Of a DNA stretch of 64,000 bases, positions 56,101 to 64,000 are shown one piece after another (position 1 is the stretch's first letter; each line of letters begins with the position of its first letter). This DNA is from Anadara kagoshimensis (lineage: Eukaryota; Mollusca; Bivalvia; Arcoida; Arcidae). The notes beneath the pieces were generated by a model. It searched no databases. It was not told the origin of the DNA and saw nothing but the letters and a program-made list of their open reading frames with translations. A program made the translations under genes and the position numbers. The stretch is taken from assembly GCA_021292105.1 (NCBI GenBank), contig CM037861.1:30048674-30112673 (forward strand). The letters run 5' to 3'.

Positions 56101-59100
56101 ATGTTTTACTGTCACTAATGACAAAATTTATAAAGCAAAAGTTTAAATTTTCAAATCAAAATTGGCTTGCTTTGATACATATGGTCTTAAGTCTAACATG
56201 ATGAAAATTCTATAAAATCATCCGTATGTGTGCAGACTGTTTTTTCAGTAAGATATTGATGGGACGTAAACCACCATTCAGTTAGTCTATCAACCAGTCT
56301 TAGACTAGGAACAAATTCAGAAAATGTGACTTGAAGCGGCATTTTTTAGTAAAAGTTGGTAACATGCTTTCCTAACATAATTCGAGGGTGCTGAATTCAA
56401 AAATGGCGGATACCAAGCTAAATTTTGAGTTTTTAAACCCATAATTCCAAAAACAAAATGTCGACTAGAATTAATGATGTGCCAATGCAAAAAATGTTAC
56501 TTGGGTTGACAAATATTAGTAAAAGTTAGTAACATGGTTTATTTAACATAATTCGAGGGTGCTGAATTCAAAAATGGCGGAACCAAGCTCAATTTGAGTT
56601 TTTGAACCCATAATTCCAAAAACAAAATGGCGCTAAAATGATGTGTACCAATGCAAAAATGTTACTTGGTTGACAAATTTTAGTAAAAGTTGGTAACATG
56701 ATTTATTTAACATATTAGAGGATGGCAAATTAAAAAATGCGGATACCAAGCTCAATTTTGAGTTTTTGAACCCATAATCCAAAAACAAAATGGCGGCTAA
56801 AATTAATGGTGTACCAATGCAAAAATGTTAGTTGGGTTTCAATTTTTAGTAAAAGTTGGTAACATGATTTATTTAACATAATTCGAGGGTGCTGAATTCA
56901 AAAATGGCGGATACCAAGCTCAATTTTGAGTTTTTGAACCCATAATTCCAAAAACAAAATGGCGGCTAAAATAATGGTGTACCAATGCAAAAATGTTACT
57001 TGGGTTGACAAATTTTAGTAAAAGTTAGTAACATGATTTATTTAACATTATTAGAGGATGGTAAATTAAAATGCAGATACCAAGCTCAATATTGAGTTTT
57101 TGAACCCATAATTCCAAAAACAAAATGGCGGCTTAAATGAATGGCGTACCAATGCAAAAATTGTTACTTGGGTTGACAAATTTTGGTAAAAGTTAGTAAC
57201 ATGATTTAGTAAACATTATTAGAGGATGGTAAATTAAAATGCAGATACCAAGCTCAATATTGAGTTTTTGAACCCATAATTCCAAAAACAAAATGGTGGC
57301 TAAAATTAATGTTGTACCAATGCAAAAATGTTAGTTGGGGTTTCAAATTTTAGTAAAAGTTGGTAACATGATTTATTTAACATAATTTAAGGATCCTGAA
57401 TTCACATATGGCGGATACCAAGCTCAATATTGAGTTTTTGAACCTATAATTACAAAAAACAAAATGGCGACTTATAGTGTACTAATTCAAAAATGTTACT
57501 TGGGGTTTCAAATTTTAGTAAAAGTTTGCTTATTTGGCATAATTCGAGTTTGCTGTATTTCAAAACTGACGGATACCAAGTAAAATTTTGAGCTTTTGAA
57601 CACATAATTCCGAAAACAAAATGACTACTGTTTAAATTTATTGGCATATAATTTCTCAGTGTTATTTAAGTTCCATGTGTTAGCAAAAGATGGTACTTTG
57701 TGACATTTCAGCATGACTTGCAGTCTTGGGGTTGTTACATTAAAATGAAAAAGGCTAATAAACTGAAGTATAAATGTTTAAACCAAATTTAAAACAATTT
57801 CTAAAAATAAAGTGGTGGCTATAGTTAAGTGTTTGTTCATTATGTGTGCCTTTTGCATTGTACACTGATAAATCTACATGACTAATAAATTGATTTCATA
57901 ACCAAAACCATACTGAAATACTGCTCATGGTGTGGAATTACCAGTCAAAATGAAACTTGTGTTTGAAATGCAAAAGAGCATATTCCAGAACACTTTTTAT
58001 ACAGAGTTTGCCACATGTTCTTGCAAAATAGTATGTAGAACCCGTGGTTGTCAATGTCAAAATACCAAATTACTATGCGTGTCGTCGTGCGTTAAACTTT
58101 TAAGAATGATATTGCTTTAATAGGTAGAATCACAACCATTATTTAAAAAAACATATATAGATTGATACCTTGTGAACCTCATAATATGTAGTGGTTTGAA
58201 TTTTGACGGTAATATTGCATTATTTTACAACTTCTATACAGTTTTGCCAGCGATGTTTAAGGAGCTCAATGCAACTTTTAAATAATTCATTTTCTTGAAA
58301 ATTCAGGAAGTCCTCCAATGAATATATAACATCATCATATCAATATAAAAGTGGGTATAAATGTAAACAGCAAGACTGGTGTGCAAGCTTAAGCAAAAAG
58401 CTGGCCACTCAATTTAAAATTCACAATCATTAATTGCAGTCAAGGCAATGGCAGAATTGTGTCAGTGGAGTAAGACACCTTTACTGAGTTTTCCACAACA
58501 CTTGAGTTGGATATTTTTCCGTAACGAAAAGTAATGCAAACTATGTGCCATTTATTTTTTGTCCCTTTTAGAAATAATCTAAATGTACCATCAGTATCTA
58601 AGTTAACTGTGGTGATGGAACAGTCTTTCTCTGCCTTCTTTGGCGGAGATGAACCAGGTGATTCCATTGTTTAGACTGTTATTTGGGCTCAAGGATGTAA
58701 TATGTACCATAGAAACAAAGCTCTTATGGGAGCTAGCAGGATACCACTAAAATGTTTAGATTAACACGCGACAAAGTGCATCTTTTGTGCTTCTGATTAA
58801 TTGTCAGAAGCGCAACAGACCCAAAGCTTTTTTATTGCAAGATGTCAGAATAGAAAGTACTGTTCTCTGTGAAATGTCAACTCACTGCCCTTATATTTTC
58901 TGTAACTCAACTGTCAGTCATAACAATACCATGGTTTTTATCTACGTTTCCACAATTTTAAAATTATTAGTGGCCAAACTTTCATAATTTGTGGATATGT
59001 CTAGAGTATTTTTGTTTTTACAGATTTGCAAAAACAATTTTTTTTGCTTTTTGAAAGAAAATAGTTTCTCAAAAATGAGCAACCAATGGTGATTTCGGCT

Positions 59101-62100
59101 ACCATGAATGGAATGAAAACAAAGCTCTATTGACCATTTCTGGGGTTGCAGCTGTGGCATACCTTCTATGACTGGGGTCATCATTAATGTTCTGCTTGTC
59201 CTGTTCATAATCCGCCACCCACCTTTTTACTCTTGCCTATGTAGGAACATGTTGATATCATATCAGTATGGATAGCCTTAGGTGCCTAACCGTTTTTGTG
59301 CAAATATTGGATCCTGCTCTTTCACCATTTTTTTTACATTTGCCAAGTCACTAGTCCTATTTATTTTAGAGTAATACCTTGTTGATATTAACTCACAAAA
59401 TTACACTGGTCTTCGGATACACGGATTTAAATAGTTAGGGGATAGAAGGGTTGAAAAGGGACATCGACGCCAATCTCCTTAAACAGAAGGCTCACGGTAT
59501 ATCATTCAGCCCTCTTACTTCTTACCAGTTTAATAAAATTATAATAAAATAAAATGTAGTACTTTTGCTATAGTTGAAAATCAAACTTTACATCAATATT
59601 TTGTAGTGCAAGTTCACCTTTTAGCAAATATCAGCTTAGAGCTGCTCGTTGATGACTTATCACCTAAATAGGTTTGGAAGGCTAGTGTAGTTACATTAAC
59701 TTTGCTCTTCCAATGCAAAAAAGAAAAATTCTTAAGCATTTGGTGCAAACACAGGCTTCAATTTTGTAAGCCATTATATTCACACTCTAGAATACATATA
59801 TCAGTGTTTCAGCATGTTATGTGTCATACATTCATTGAATTAAACAGAAACATACAGTCCTATGTTTAAATTACAATCCAAAACCAAAAGCGAAAACCTT
59901 TAAAACTGGCTTAAATTAAACATTTGAACTTCGTTCATGAGTCAAATATATACATTTTTTCATAATGACCTTTGTCGCCAGGCCACCTGAGACGAAGGCT
60001 GACCGGCATGCCAGATCGTTTGATTTCATAAATATCAAACCCCTTTTTACAGAGTTATTGCCTGAAAAATACTGATTTTTTCGCAAATTGTGCTGGTTTT
60101 GTGGCTATTTACTAGAAAACTATTAGTGTTATATAAAGAAGACATTAAAAATAATGAACATGACAAACTAAGTAGCAATGTTTGTAAGAATACGATGATC
60201 CATAGAGGAGTTGTTACCCCTGGAGTATAATTTTTAGCGAATTTGTGTTTTTGGCCATATTTTTTAAAGAGTATTATAAATAGATAACAACACCAAGTTG
60301 CAAATATAATGAATATGCCAATATCTAACTTCGTAGCAAATTTTGTGTGTGATGATCAACGAAGGTGTTGTTGCCCTTAAAATTTCAGTATCTTTTAAAT
60401 GTTTTCAGGTGAACAATACGGCCCATAAGTATTTTGTTTAAATTTTCTGTTCACTAACACCCAAGTAAGCCTCGAAATATTACAGTCTTTGATTAATAGC
60501 TATTTGTTGCTACCAAATCAACTTCTATATCAACTTTCATGCAAAAATGCATTTTGATTTTGGCGGCCATTTTGTATTTAAATTTTGACCTACTTAGAGC
60601 AATTTTTCAGCTTGGTATCCGCCATTTTCGGACTCAGCACACCCAAATTAGGTATGAATGATATATGGTTTGCTTTTACTAAAAAATGCCTCTTCCTCTT
60701 TAAAACGACGTCTTTTCTGAAAATGTGCCTAGTCTATCTTACTTTAGGGTAATTTAAAAGGCTAATAAAAATCTTAGTAAGAAACTAACAATGAATTGTG
60801 AAAGGACTTTGAAAGGGAAGTAAAATCCTATCCAGTTAGTTTATCAATCAGTCCTACTTTGGGATACAGTCAAACCTGTCTGTAAAGGTCACCGAAGGGG
60901 AGGCAGCACTTAAAATAAAGTTCAAATATCATGAATAAAGACCACTTGAGATCACATTTTAGTGGCTTTTAAAGGCAGGTGACCCCTATATAGAGGTGGC
61001 CTTTAAGGCAGGTGAGACTGTATTATGAAACTAGGACCTGGGGCCTATGGATGAAAAGTAAAACCCTATTCAGTCAGTTTGTCAATCAGACCTGCATGTA
61101 CTTTAGAATACAGTTAAACCTGTCTATAAAGGACACCTCAGGGAATCAGTAAAAGTGGCCCTTATGGGCAGGTAGCACAGAATAAGTTTCAAATAATATG
61201 AATTATGAGTAATTGTTATTATAACATTTTACTGTCTTTGAAAGCAGGTAACCCCCATAAAGAGGCGGCCTTTAGGACAAGTTTGACTAATTTAAAAGGC
61301 TATTGTTGAATTATAAATTTTGACATAAAGATTTAATTATACACCTGGTTGTCGAGGTGACCTATAAGACAGGTCTGACTGTGATTTAAAAGGCTTACTG
61401 GTAAGGCTAGGGTTGAATTATAAATTTTGACATATACATCTGGTTGTAGAGGTGACCTTTAAGACAGGTTTGACTGTAATTTAAAAGGCTTATTCAGTAA
61501 GCCTTGAGTTTATAAATTTAATTATTCACCTGGTTGTAGAGGTGACCTTTAAGACAGGCTGGACTGTAATTTAAAAGGCTTACTGGTAAGCCTATAGTTT
61601 AATTTTGACATTTATAGATTTAATTATTCACCTGTTTGATACACTTTGTATCTAATACAGGTGGTATGAGAGTTTATAAGTTCATGTAGGGATAAACTTT
61701 TAACTTTTTTTTATAGATATCTATAAGTTTACCTCAGGTGAAGGTCTAGGGTTTGTTTGATTTGGATTAATGGGGCATCTAGGCAATCATATAAAAATTG
61801 TAAATTTGTACTTTTATAAGCATAGGCATTTCCAAATGTACTGTATAGTAGCTTTTTTTCACTGGGGATTTAATTTCGCTATATTCATGGTTTGACCTAA
61901 TATTGCGAAATTAAATACCAAGTGAATATTTTCATGTAGCATTCATTAAACATAGACTTAGATAATTCATAGAACATTGCTAACACTGGCCACTGCACCA
62001 CAAAATTTTATACCCGTGAATAAGTTCCAGTGTCTGAACCTGGAAATTTTATTCCCGCAGATTTAAACAACTATACAGTATTCAATTTGATTTCATTTCA

Positions 62101-63973
62101 GTTTGGTTACCAATATTTCACTAAATATTGTACTGGTACACTTATAGCACAGACCTTTTTCTTCACTTTTTGAAAAAAAGTGACCTGGGGTTATGACTTT
62201 TGTAAATTTTGCACATGAAAGTCCATTCAAATTGGGAATTTCAAAATTAAAAATTGCTCTATTTCTCTCAAAGAAATACATATATTTGTTTTATTCTAAG
62301 TGTACATTAAAAAAAAAATGAAGCAGATACCATGTACATATGTATATAAATAACAACAAATAATTTTTGCCAGATATGTTTTAAAAATAAAGTCTGAAAA
62401 ATAACTTAAAAAGTTTTGTCATTAGGAAAGGAGCCCAATTTCTGTCCTAAATCAGAGGAACAAAAAGCCCTTTAACTTTCTAGTTGACTGTATCAAGTTG
62501 TAAGGCAGTTCAAACTTACAGCAGAATTTGTATAGATAGATTGAATAAGCTGATCAAATCAATTCAAATTAATCTTAAAATATTTTTATATATAGAGACA
62601 TGCAAAAAAAAAAATTTGGACAGTTTGTAAAATCCTTCTATAATTTTACCCCATTAACTTAGTTTGAGGGGGCTTTTGTATAGATAGATTGAATAAGTTG
62701 ATCAAATCAATTGAAATAAATCTTGAAAATACTCTGTGCTTCAGAGACATGAAAAAATAAATTTGGACAGTTTATCCTACTTTATTATACCCCCAAACTA
62801 AATCACCATGTTTGTTTGTCTGTCTGTCCATGTAAAATATACCCATTTCATAACTTTTACATCTTTCAATAGATTTTGATAATACTTGGTACAAATGTAT
62901 CTATCAACATGTGGCTGTGTGTCTCATACCACATTTAGGTATGTAGGTCAAAGGTCAAGGTCACAAGGTAAAATCTTAGTTTCAAGGTCCAAATGTTGTG
63001 CTACATGAGACCCTGTGTCTCATACCACATTTAGGTATGTAGGTCAAAGGTCAAGGTCACAAGGTAAAATCTTAGTTTCAAGGTCCAAATGTTGTGCTAC
63101 ATGAGACCCTGTGTCTCATACCACATTCAATTATGTTGGTCAAAGGTCAAGGTCACAAGGTAAAAGTCTTAGTTTCAAGGTCCAAATGTTGTGCTACATG
63201 AGACCCTGTGTCTCATACCACATTTAGGTATGTAGGTCAAAGGTCAAGGTCACAAGGTAAAATCTTAGTTTCAAGGTCCAAATGTTGTGCTACATGAGAC
63301 CCTGTGTCTCATACCAATTCAGGTATGTAGGCCAAAGGTCAAGGTAACAAGGTAAAAATTTTAGTTTCAAGGTCCAAATGTTGTGCTGCATTAGGCCCTG
63401 TGTCTTCTACCACATTCAGATATGTAGGTCAAAGGTCAAAGTCACAAGGTAATATCTCAGTTTCAAGGTACAAATGTTGTGCACACTCTAAACTAAGAAA
63501 TAGGCTCTGGAACTTCAAAATAATGTGTAAAGTGGTTGTAAATAGATTGATCAAAATAAGTAAATAAGTTACATTGAAATGAGCTATTTTAAAGGTACCT
63601 GGCCCTCCCAAACACCCAAAATCAACCCCCACTTCAAGTGTCGTTACTATGGACATGTAAGTAATTGTTTTATTGATTTAATTGTCTTTGCACAAGTGTT
63701 TCTCTTAAAAAATTGTCCCTCTGATTAGGCCCTAAATTTGCAAATGAGACCCTGAAAAGACCCTAAAAAGTCCTTAAATTTGGAGTCCAAATGTCTGTAC
63801 GAACCCTGTGTCAATAATGGATAGGGATTATATATAACAAGCTTACACTGTATGTTTTTATGTATTTTTAGGTTTTGGTTAAAGCAGCTAACTTTGGAGC
63901 AGGATTAATCAGTAAAGGACAGAAACCAGAAAACACAACAAATATTGGTTTATACTCACAAAACAGAGTTGAA
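47026..63973 (+). CDS. ACSL: Long-chain acyl-CoA synthetase (ACSL1/5/6 type), 5' part, runs off the window
   Basis: Activates long-chain fatty acids with ATP and CoA at the ER, outer mitochondrial or peroxisomal membrane. Four consecutive coding exons (46 + 38 + 23 + 34 codons, with the split codon) join in phase. They read as a short membrane anchor, RISKLCKNGELLEYVSEDVR, FLNGARLSNNGPCYGWKP, PYQWISYND, LVKAANFGAGLISKG and NIGLYSQNRVE. Vertebrate ACSL1 has matching NNGPCLG, QPYEWLSYKQV and FVGIFAQNRPEW-type segments. The AMP-binding motifs and remaining ~500 residues lie beyond the right edge. Intron 3 is ~9.9 kb and repeat-filled. The ACSL1/5/6 clade is clear; which vertebrate paralogue it best matches is not decidable here. 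Confidence 0.93.
47164..48030. other. ACSL intron 1, first part
   Basis: No exon seen. TTCTTTCTGTCCCTCCAGAA, CTTCTTGTTTGG and GGAGTTATGGCCCTTTGAAC (47480-47660) look like a piece of a common bivalve repeat; family uncertain. Confidence 0.45.
48031..48225. mobile_element. MITE G copy
   Basis: Begins CAGTAAAACCTTGATTCACT and ends near GGGCATTATAATGAGGATTT. Inverted-terminus structure of the AGTAAAACC family. Confidence 0.6.
49179..49238 (+). CDS. ACSL: Candidate ACSL alternative first exon 1B (myristoylation-type N-terminus)
   Basis: ATG followed by GSASSLQRLVDYNKQSEIA, 20 codons, then a GTAAGC donor in phase 0. That is the same phase as exon 1A, so either can join exon 2 (GKDRARIS). MGSASS fits the N-myristoylation pattern (Gly2, Ser6), whereas exon 1A has a hydrophobic anchor. 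No homology evidence is available for so short a peptide, so it may be chance. Confidence 0.5.
50058..51015. mobile_element. Cluster of MITE G copies around a SINE B
   Basis: AAAACCTTAATTCATTGCC near 50063 with end GCATTATAACAAGGTTGTAC near 50220. Further ends at 50665 (GGGCATGATAACAAGG), 50829 (GGGCACAATAACAAGG) and about 50977 (GGCATTGCAGCAAGGTTGTA), each followed by a GCATAGAA-type start of the next. SINE B sits between them. Confidence 0.6.
50358..50640 (-). repeat. tRNA-derived SINE, family B (5'-truncated)
   Basis: Minus copy: tail TCAAGAATATTTCACTTATA, then CACCAGCTATAG, GCAGGGATCTTTATCGTGCC, and a head side with GGTCAGATCCGGTTGGACTA. Aligns to 54724-55035. Confidence 0.8.
51490..51680 (+). 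repeat. SINE family A (lacks the tRNA head)
   Basis: CTAGGTTTGAATCCCAG B box, AAGATTGTCAGTTTGTTTCC, CTGTCTCAATATATAAGAAT, ACTCAACTTACTCTACTCTG. Confidence 0.7.
51700..52170 (+). repeat. 42-bp minisatellite built from a SINE 5' end, ~11 copies
   Basis: Unit: GGTAATATTCCCACTAAGAA, GAGGGGACCCCAGTGGCTGA, GT. The GGCC..GTGGCTGAGTGGT part is the SINE A head; the AATATTCCCACTAAGAAGAG part is its upstream flank. 42 bp is divisible by 3, so a repetitive open frame appears on the minus strand; not a gene. Confidence 0.95.
52165..52385 (+). repeat. tRNA-derived SINE, family A, directly after the minisatellite
   Basis: GTGGCTGAGTGGTCTAAACA head, GGGCTAGGTTTCCATCCCAC B box, CTAGTGTGAGAAGGTTTGTC, AATATAAGTGAAATAATCTT tail. 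The source copy for the array. Confidence 0.85.
52519..52633 (+). CDS. ACSL: ACSL coding exon 2
   Basis: Acceptor ACTTTAAG; GKDRARISKLCKNGELLEYV, SEDVRTLHEAFLNGARLS; one base then donor GTAAGT. Corresponds to the ACSL segment with ..YDDVTTLYEGFQRG... in vertebrates. Confidence 0.93.
52634..53634. other. ACSL intron 2, first part
   Basis: One MITE C-like end (ACAGTCAAACCCGCC) near 52669; otherwise nothing recognised. Confidence 0.5.
53635..53780 (-). repeat. SINE family A (partial)
   Basis: GCCCCAGTCAAGATTCTTTC, ACTTATATCAAGGCAGTCAG, AATGGTGGAGGAAACC. Confidence 0.75.
53866..53933 (+). CDS. ACSL: ACSL coding exon 3
   Basis: Acceptor TTTGTTACAG; split codon gives Asn, then NGPCYGWKPSPNEPYQWISY ND and donor GTAAGT in phase 0. 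Matches the NNGPCLGxRxPxxPYxWxSY region of ACSL1. Confidence 0.95.
53940..54150 (-). repeat. SINE B-like head region
   Basis: Complement has GGGTTCAAATCCTGTCTGGG then TCTGACCAAGACTTGAAAG. Followed by a duplicated TTCAGTGTAAATG.AGAGTGC block. Immediately after exon 3. Confidence 0.5.
54151..54723. other. ACSL intron 3, nothing recognised
   Basis: A 74-codon minus-strand frame at 54392-54616 (contains KQCPEVWFKWLCRI) has no supporting context and is not called. Confidence 0.4.
54724..55035 (+). repeat. tRNA-derived SINE, family B, full length
   Basis: Head ACGGTAGCTCAGTTGGTAGA with B box GAGTTTGAACCCTAACC; body GTCCGACTTGAAAGTGGGTT, AAAGTCACGGTTCTTT; tail ATACTCTTGACTGAGACGTT and ACTCAACTCAACTC. 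Best-preserved member of family B. Confidence 0.85.
55036..55220 (+). repeat. SINE family A, 5'-truncated, joined to SINE B
   Basis: CTACCTAGGTTCCAATCC, GCATGAGAAAGTTTGTCACT, GATATAACTGAAAGTATCTT. Starts exactly where the B tail ends, giving a composite. Confidence 0.7.
55600..56070 (+). repeat. SINE family A, split by a ~249-bp insert
   Basis: Head TTGGTGGCTGAGTGGTCTAA at 55602 to about 55644; remainder from 55894 (CTAGGTTCCAATCCCACTTC ... AAGTGAAAGAATGTTGAATG). TCAACA flanks the insert on both sides. Confidence 0.8.
55635..55790 (-). pseudogene. Exon-like 52-codon segment inside the SINE insert (origin unknown)
   Basis: On the minus strand a good acceptor (ATCTTTATTTTTCAG) is followed by 52 open codons, FTTDCCVFEQWETAWFKKID, TPDIPDLSTVLKGQKKQILQ, ESVPLRKGIVEI, and then a GTAAGC donor that belongs to the SINE. 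Phase 0 at both ends. The composition looks protein-coding, but I do not recognise the family. It could be a captured exon fragment or a real exon of a nested gene. Confidence 0.4.
56370..57620 (+). repeat. Tandem array, ~167-bp unit, 8 copies, two ATGGCGG motifs per unit
   Basis: ACCAAGCT markers at 56412, 56582, 56745, 56913, 57079, 57247 and 57417, with ACCAAG at 57574. Unit phrases: ATAATTCGAGGGTGCTGAAT, AAAAATGGCGGATACC, GAGTTTTTGAACCCATAATT, AAAACAAAATGGCGGCTAAA, TTAGTAAAAGTTGGTAACAT. Confidence 0.96.
57932..58120 (+). pseudogene. CXC-like cysteine domain remnant (62 codons)
   Basis: FATCSCKIVCRTRGCQCQNT, KLLCVSSCVKL: spacing CxC..C....CxC.....C..SC parallels the C-terminal CGCKRECIGRCKC...CTKLCSC of the large transposon ORF. 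It ends shortly after the last Cys, as such domains do at protein C-termini. No upstream coding sequence is joined to it. Likely the 3' coding end of a deleted or decayed transposon protein. Confidence 0.5.
58121..60540. other. Interior of the 4.4-kb element, no recognisable protein
   Basis: Scattered short frames only. A minus-strand frame at 58440-58667 opens MESPGSSPPKKAEKDCSITT, which could be an N-terminus of an unknown protein, but it stays unassigned. Confidence 0.4.
60868..61022. mobile_element. MITE C copy
   Basis: ACAGTCAAACCTGTCTGTAA left; GGCAGGTGAGACTGTA right. Contains GGTCACC/GGTGACC. Confidence 0.8.
61023..61109. other. Direct repeat of MITE C flank
   Basis: AAGTAAAACCCTATTCAGTC resembles AAGTAAAATCCTATCCAGTT upstream of the previous copy (60819). 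The same phrase (TTCAGTTAGTCTATCAACCAG) lies just left of 56301, so the 4.4-kb element entered a copy of this unit. Confidence 0.6.
61110..61290. mobile_element. MITE C copy plus trailing fragments
   Basis: ACAGTTAAACCTGTCTATAA left; TTTAGGACAAGTTTGACT right. Further right ends follow near 61355-61385, 61445-61475 and 61535-61575 (GGTGACCTTTAAGACAGG), a small tandem of solo ends. Confidence 0.75.
61600..62790. other. ACSL intron 3, little recognised
   Basis: AT-rich. A ~140-bp direct duplication is visible (GTATAGATAGATTGAATAAG near 62530 and again near 62680). Confidence 0.5.
62800..63490 (+). repeat. 96-bp tandem array carrying AGGTCA half-sites, 6 copies
   Basis: ATGTAGGTCA-type markers at 62941, 63037, 63133, 63230, 63325 and 63422 (spacing 95-97). 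Each unit holds AGGTCAAAGGTCAAGGTCA or a close variant, then CAAGGTCCAAATGTTGTGCT and GTGTCTCATACCACATT. It extends from a dispersed bivalve-type repeat (TTTGTTTGTCTGTCTGTCCA at 62810). Confidence 0.96.
63872..63973 (+). CDS. ACSL: ACSL coding exon 4
   Basis: Acceptor TGTATTTTTAG; VLVKAANFGAGLISKGQKPE, NTTNIGLYSQNRVE; donor GTAAGT in phase 0. Vertebrate equivalent: ..IGSALIQKGFKxxPDQFIGIFAQNRPEW. Last exon visible; the gene continues past 64000. Confidence 0.95.
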
Positions 63974-64000
63974 GTAAGTGATCAGGCCAAAGAAAACAAA

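Larger units (their letters stand above)
56301..60736. mobile_element. 4.4-kb DNA element with TAGACTAGG termini and ATGGCGG array
   Basis: Left end TAGACTAGGAACAAATTCAG, right end its near complement (TTTTCTGAAAATGTGCCTAG TCTA). The arms share GGCATTTTTTAGTAAAAG and ATGGCGGATACCAAGCT. TCT lies on both sides (56298-56300, 60737-60739), a 3-bp duplication. Inside: a tandem array on the left, a CXC-like ORF at 57932-58120, and ~2.4 kb with no recognisable protein. Style of ends, 3-bp duplication, subterminal ATGGCGG motifs and a CXC remnant resemble the 37-44 kb transposon, so it may be a decayed relative. Inserted in ACSL intron 3. Confidence 0.75.

Noticed and set aside
58440-58667. 75-codon minus-strand frame beginning MESPGSSPPKKAEKD
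   Set aside because: Opening looks protein-like but no domain follows and no exon can be linked; left as an unassigned note.
1-64000. CRISPR arrays, operons, ribosome-binding sites or other prokaryotic features
   Set aside because: Intron-containing animal genes and a Pol III tRNA; the regular repeats are minisatellites without spacers.

Overview
This is a 64-kb piece of an AT-rich, intron-rich animal nuclear genome. It is most likely a bivalve or other mollusc. The two host protein genes are animal genes with small exons and kilobase introns. The repeats also fit: tRNA-headed SINEs with a Meta-SINE-like copy, a repeat bounded by a GCTCACCTGAGC motif with a ~165-bp internal tandem array, and the ubiquitous GACCTTGACCTTTGACCT repeat. 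The species assignment rests on general knowledge of such genomes and was not tested by any search.

Layout. From 1402 to 27808 (minus strand) lies a complete eukaryotic elongation factor 2 kinase gene (EEF2K). It has 11 coding exons whose splice phases all agree and give a 690-residue protein; the largest intron (14002-26780) is 12.8 kb. A tRNA-Leu(TAG) gene sits upstream at 29426-29506. The stretch 30-36 kb is repeats: a 56-bp minisatellite, a long-TIR element, a hAT-type zinc-finger relic, and a three-level nest in which a Meta-SINE-like copy sits inside a MITE inside a tRNA SINE. From 37045 to 43766 there is one 6.7-kb DNA transposon with ~150-bp inverted termini and a 3-bp target duplication. 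It carries an 832-codon ORF with FEN1/PIN-like nuclease motifs and a C-terminal CXC cysteine domain. From about 47.0 kb to the right edge (plus strand) runs the 5' part of a long-chain acyl-CoA synthetase gene (ACSL1/5/6 type). Four consecutive coding exons are visible, plus a possible second, alternative first exon. Its third intron holds a second, 4.4-kb element (56301-60736) with termini of the same style, and a six-unit array of nuclear-receptor-like half-sites.

How the parts relate. EEF2K (calcium/calmodulin and nutrient control of translation elongation) and ACSL (fatty-acid activation) are neighbours transcribed convergently away from the 28-47 kb repeat zone; nothing suggests joint function. 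Most of the remaining sequence is transposon-derived. The most interesting parts are the nuclease-bearing transposon and its possible smaller relative, the alternative ACSL N-terminus with a myristoylation signal, and the repeat-borne DR1 sites beside an ACSL exon. No virus-like or LTR element was recognised.
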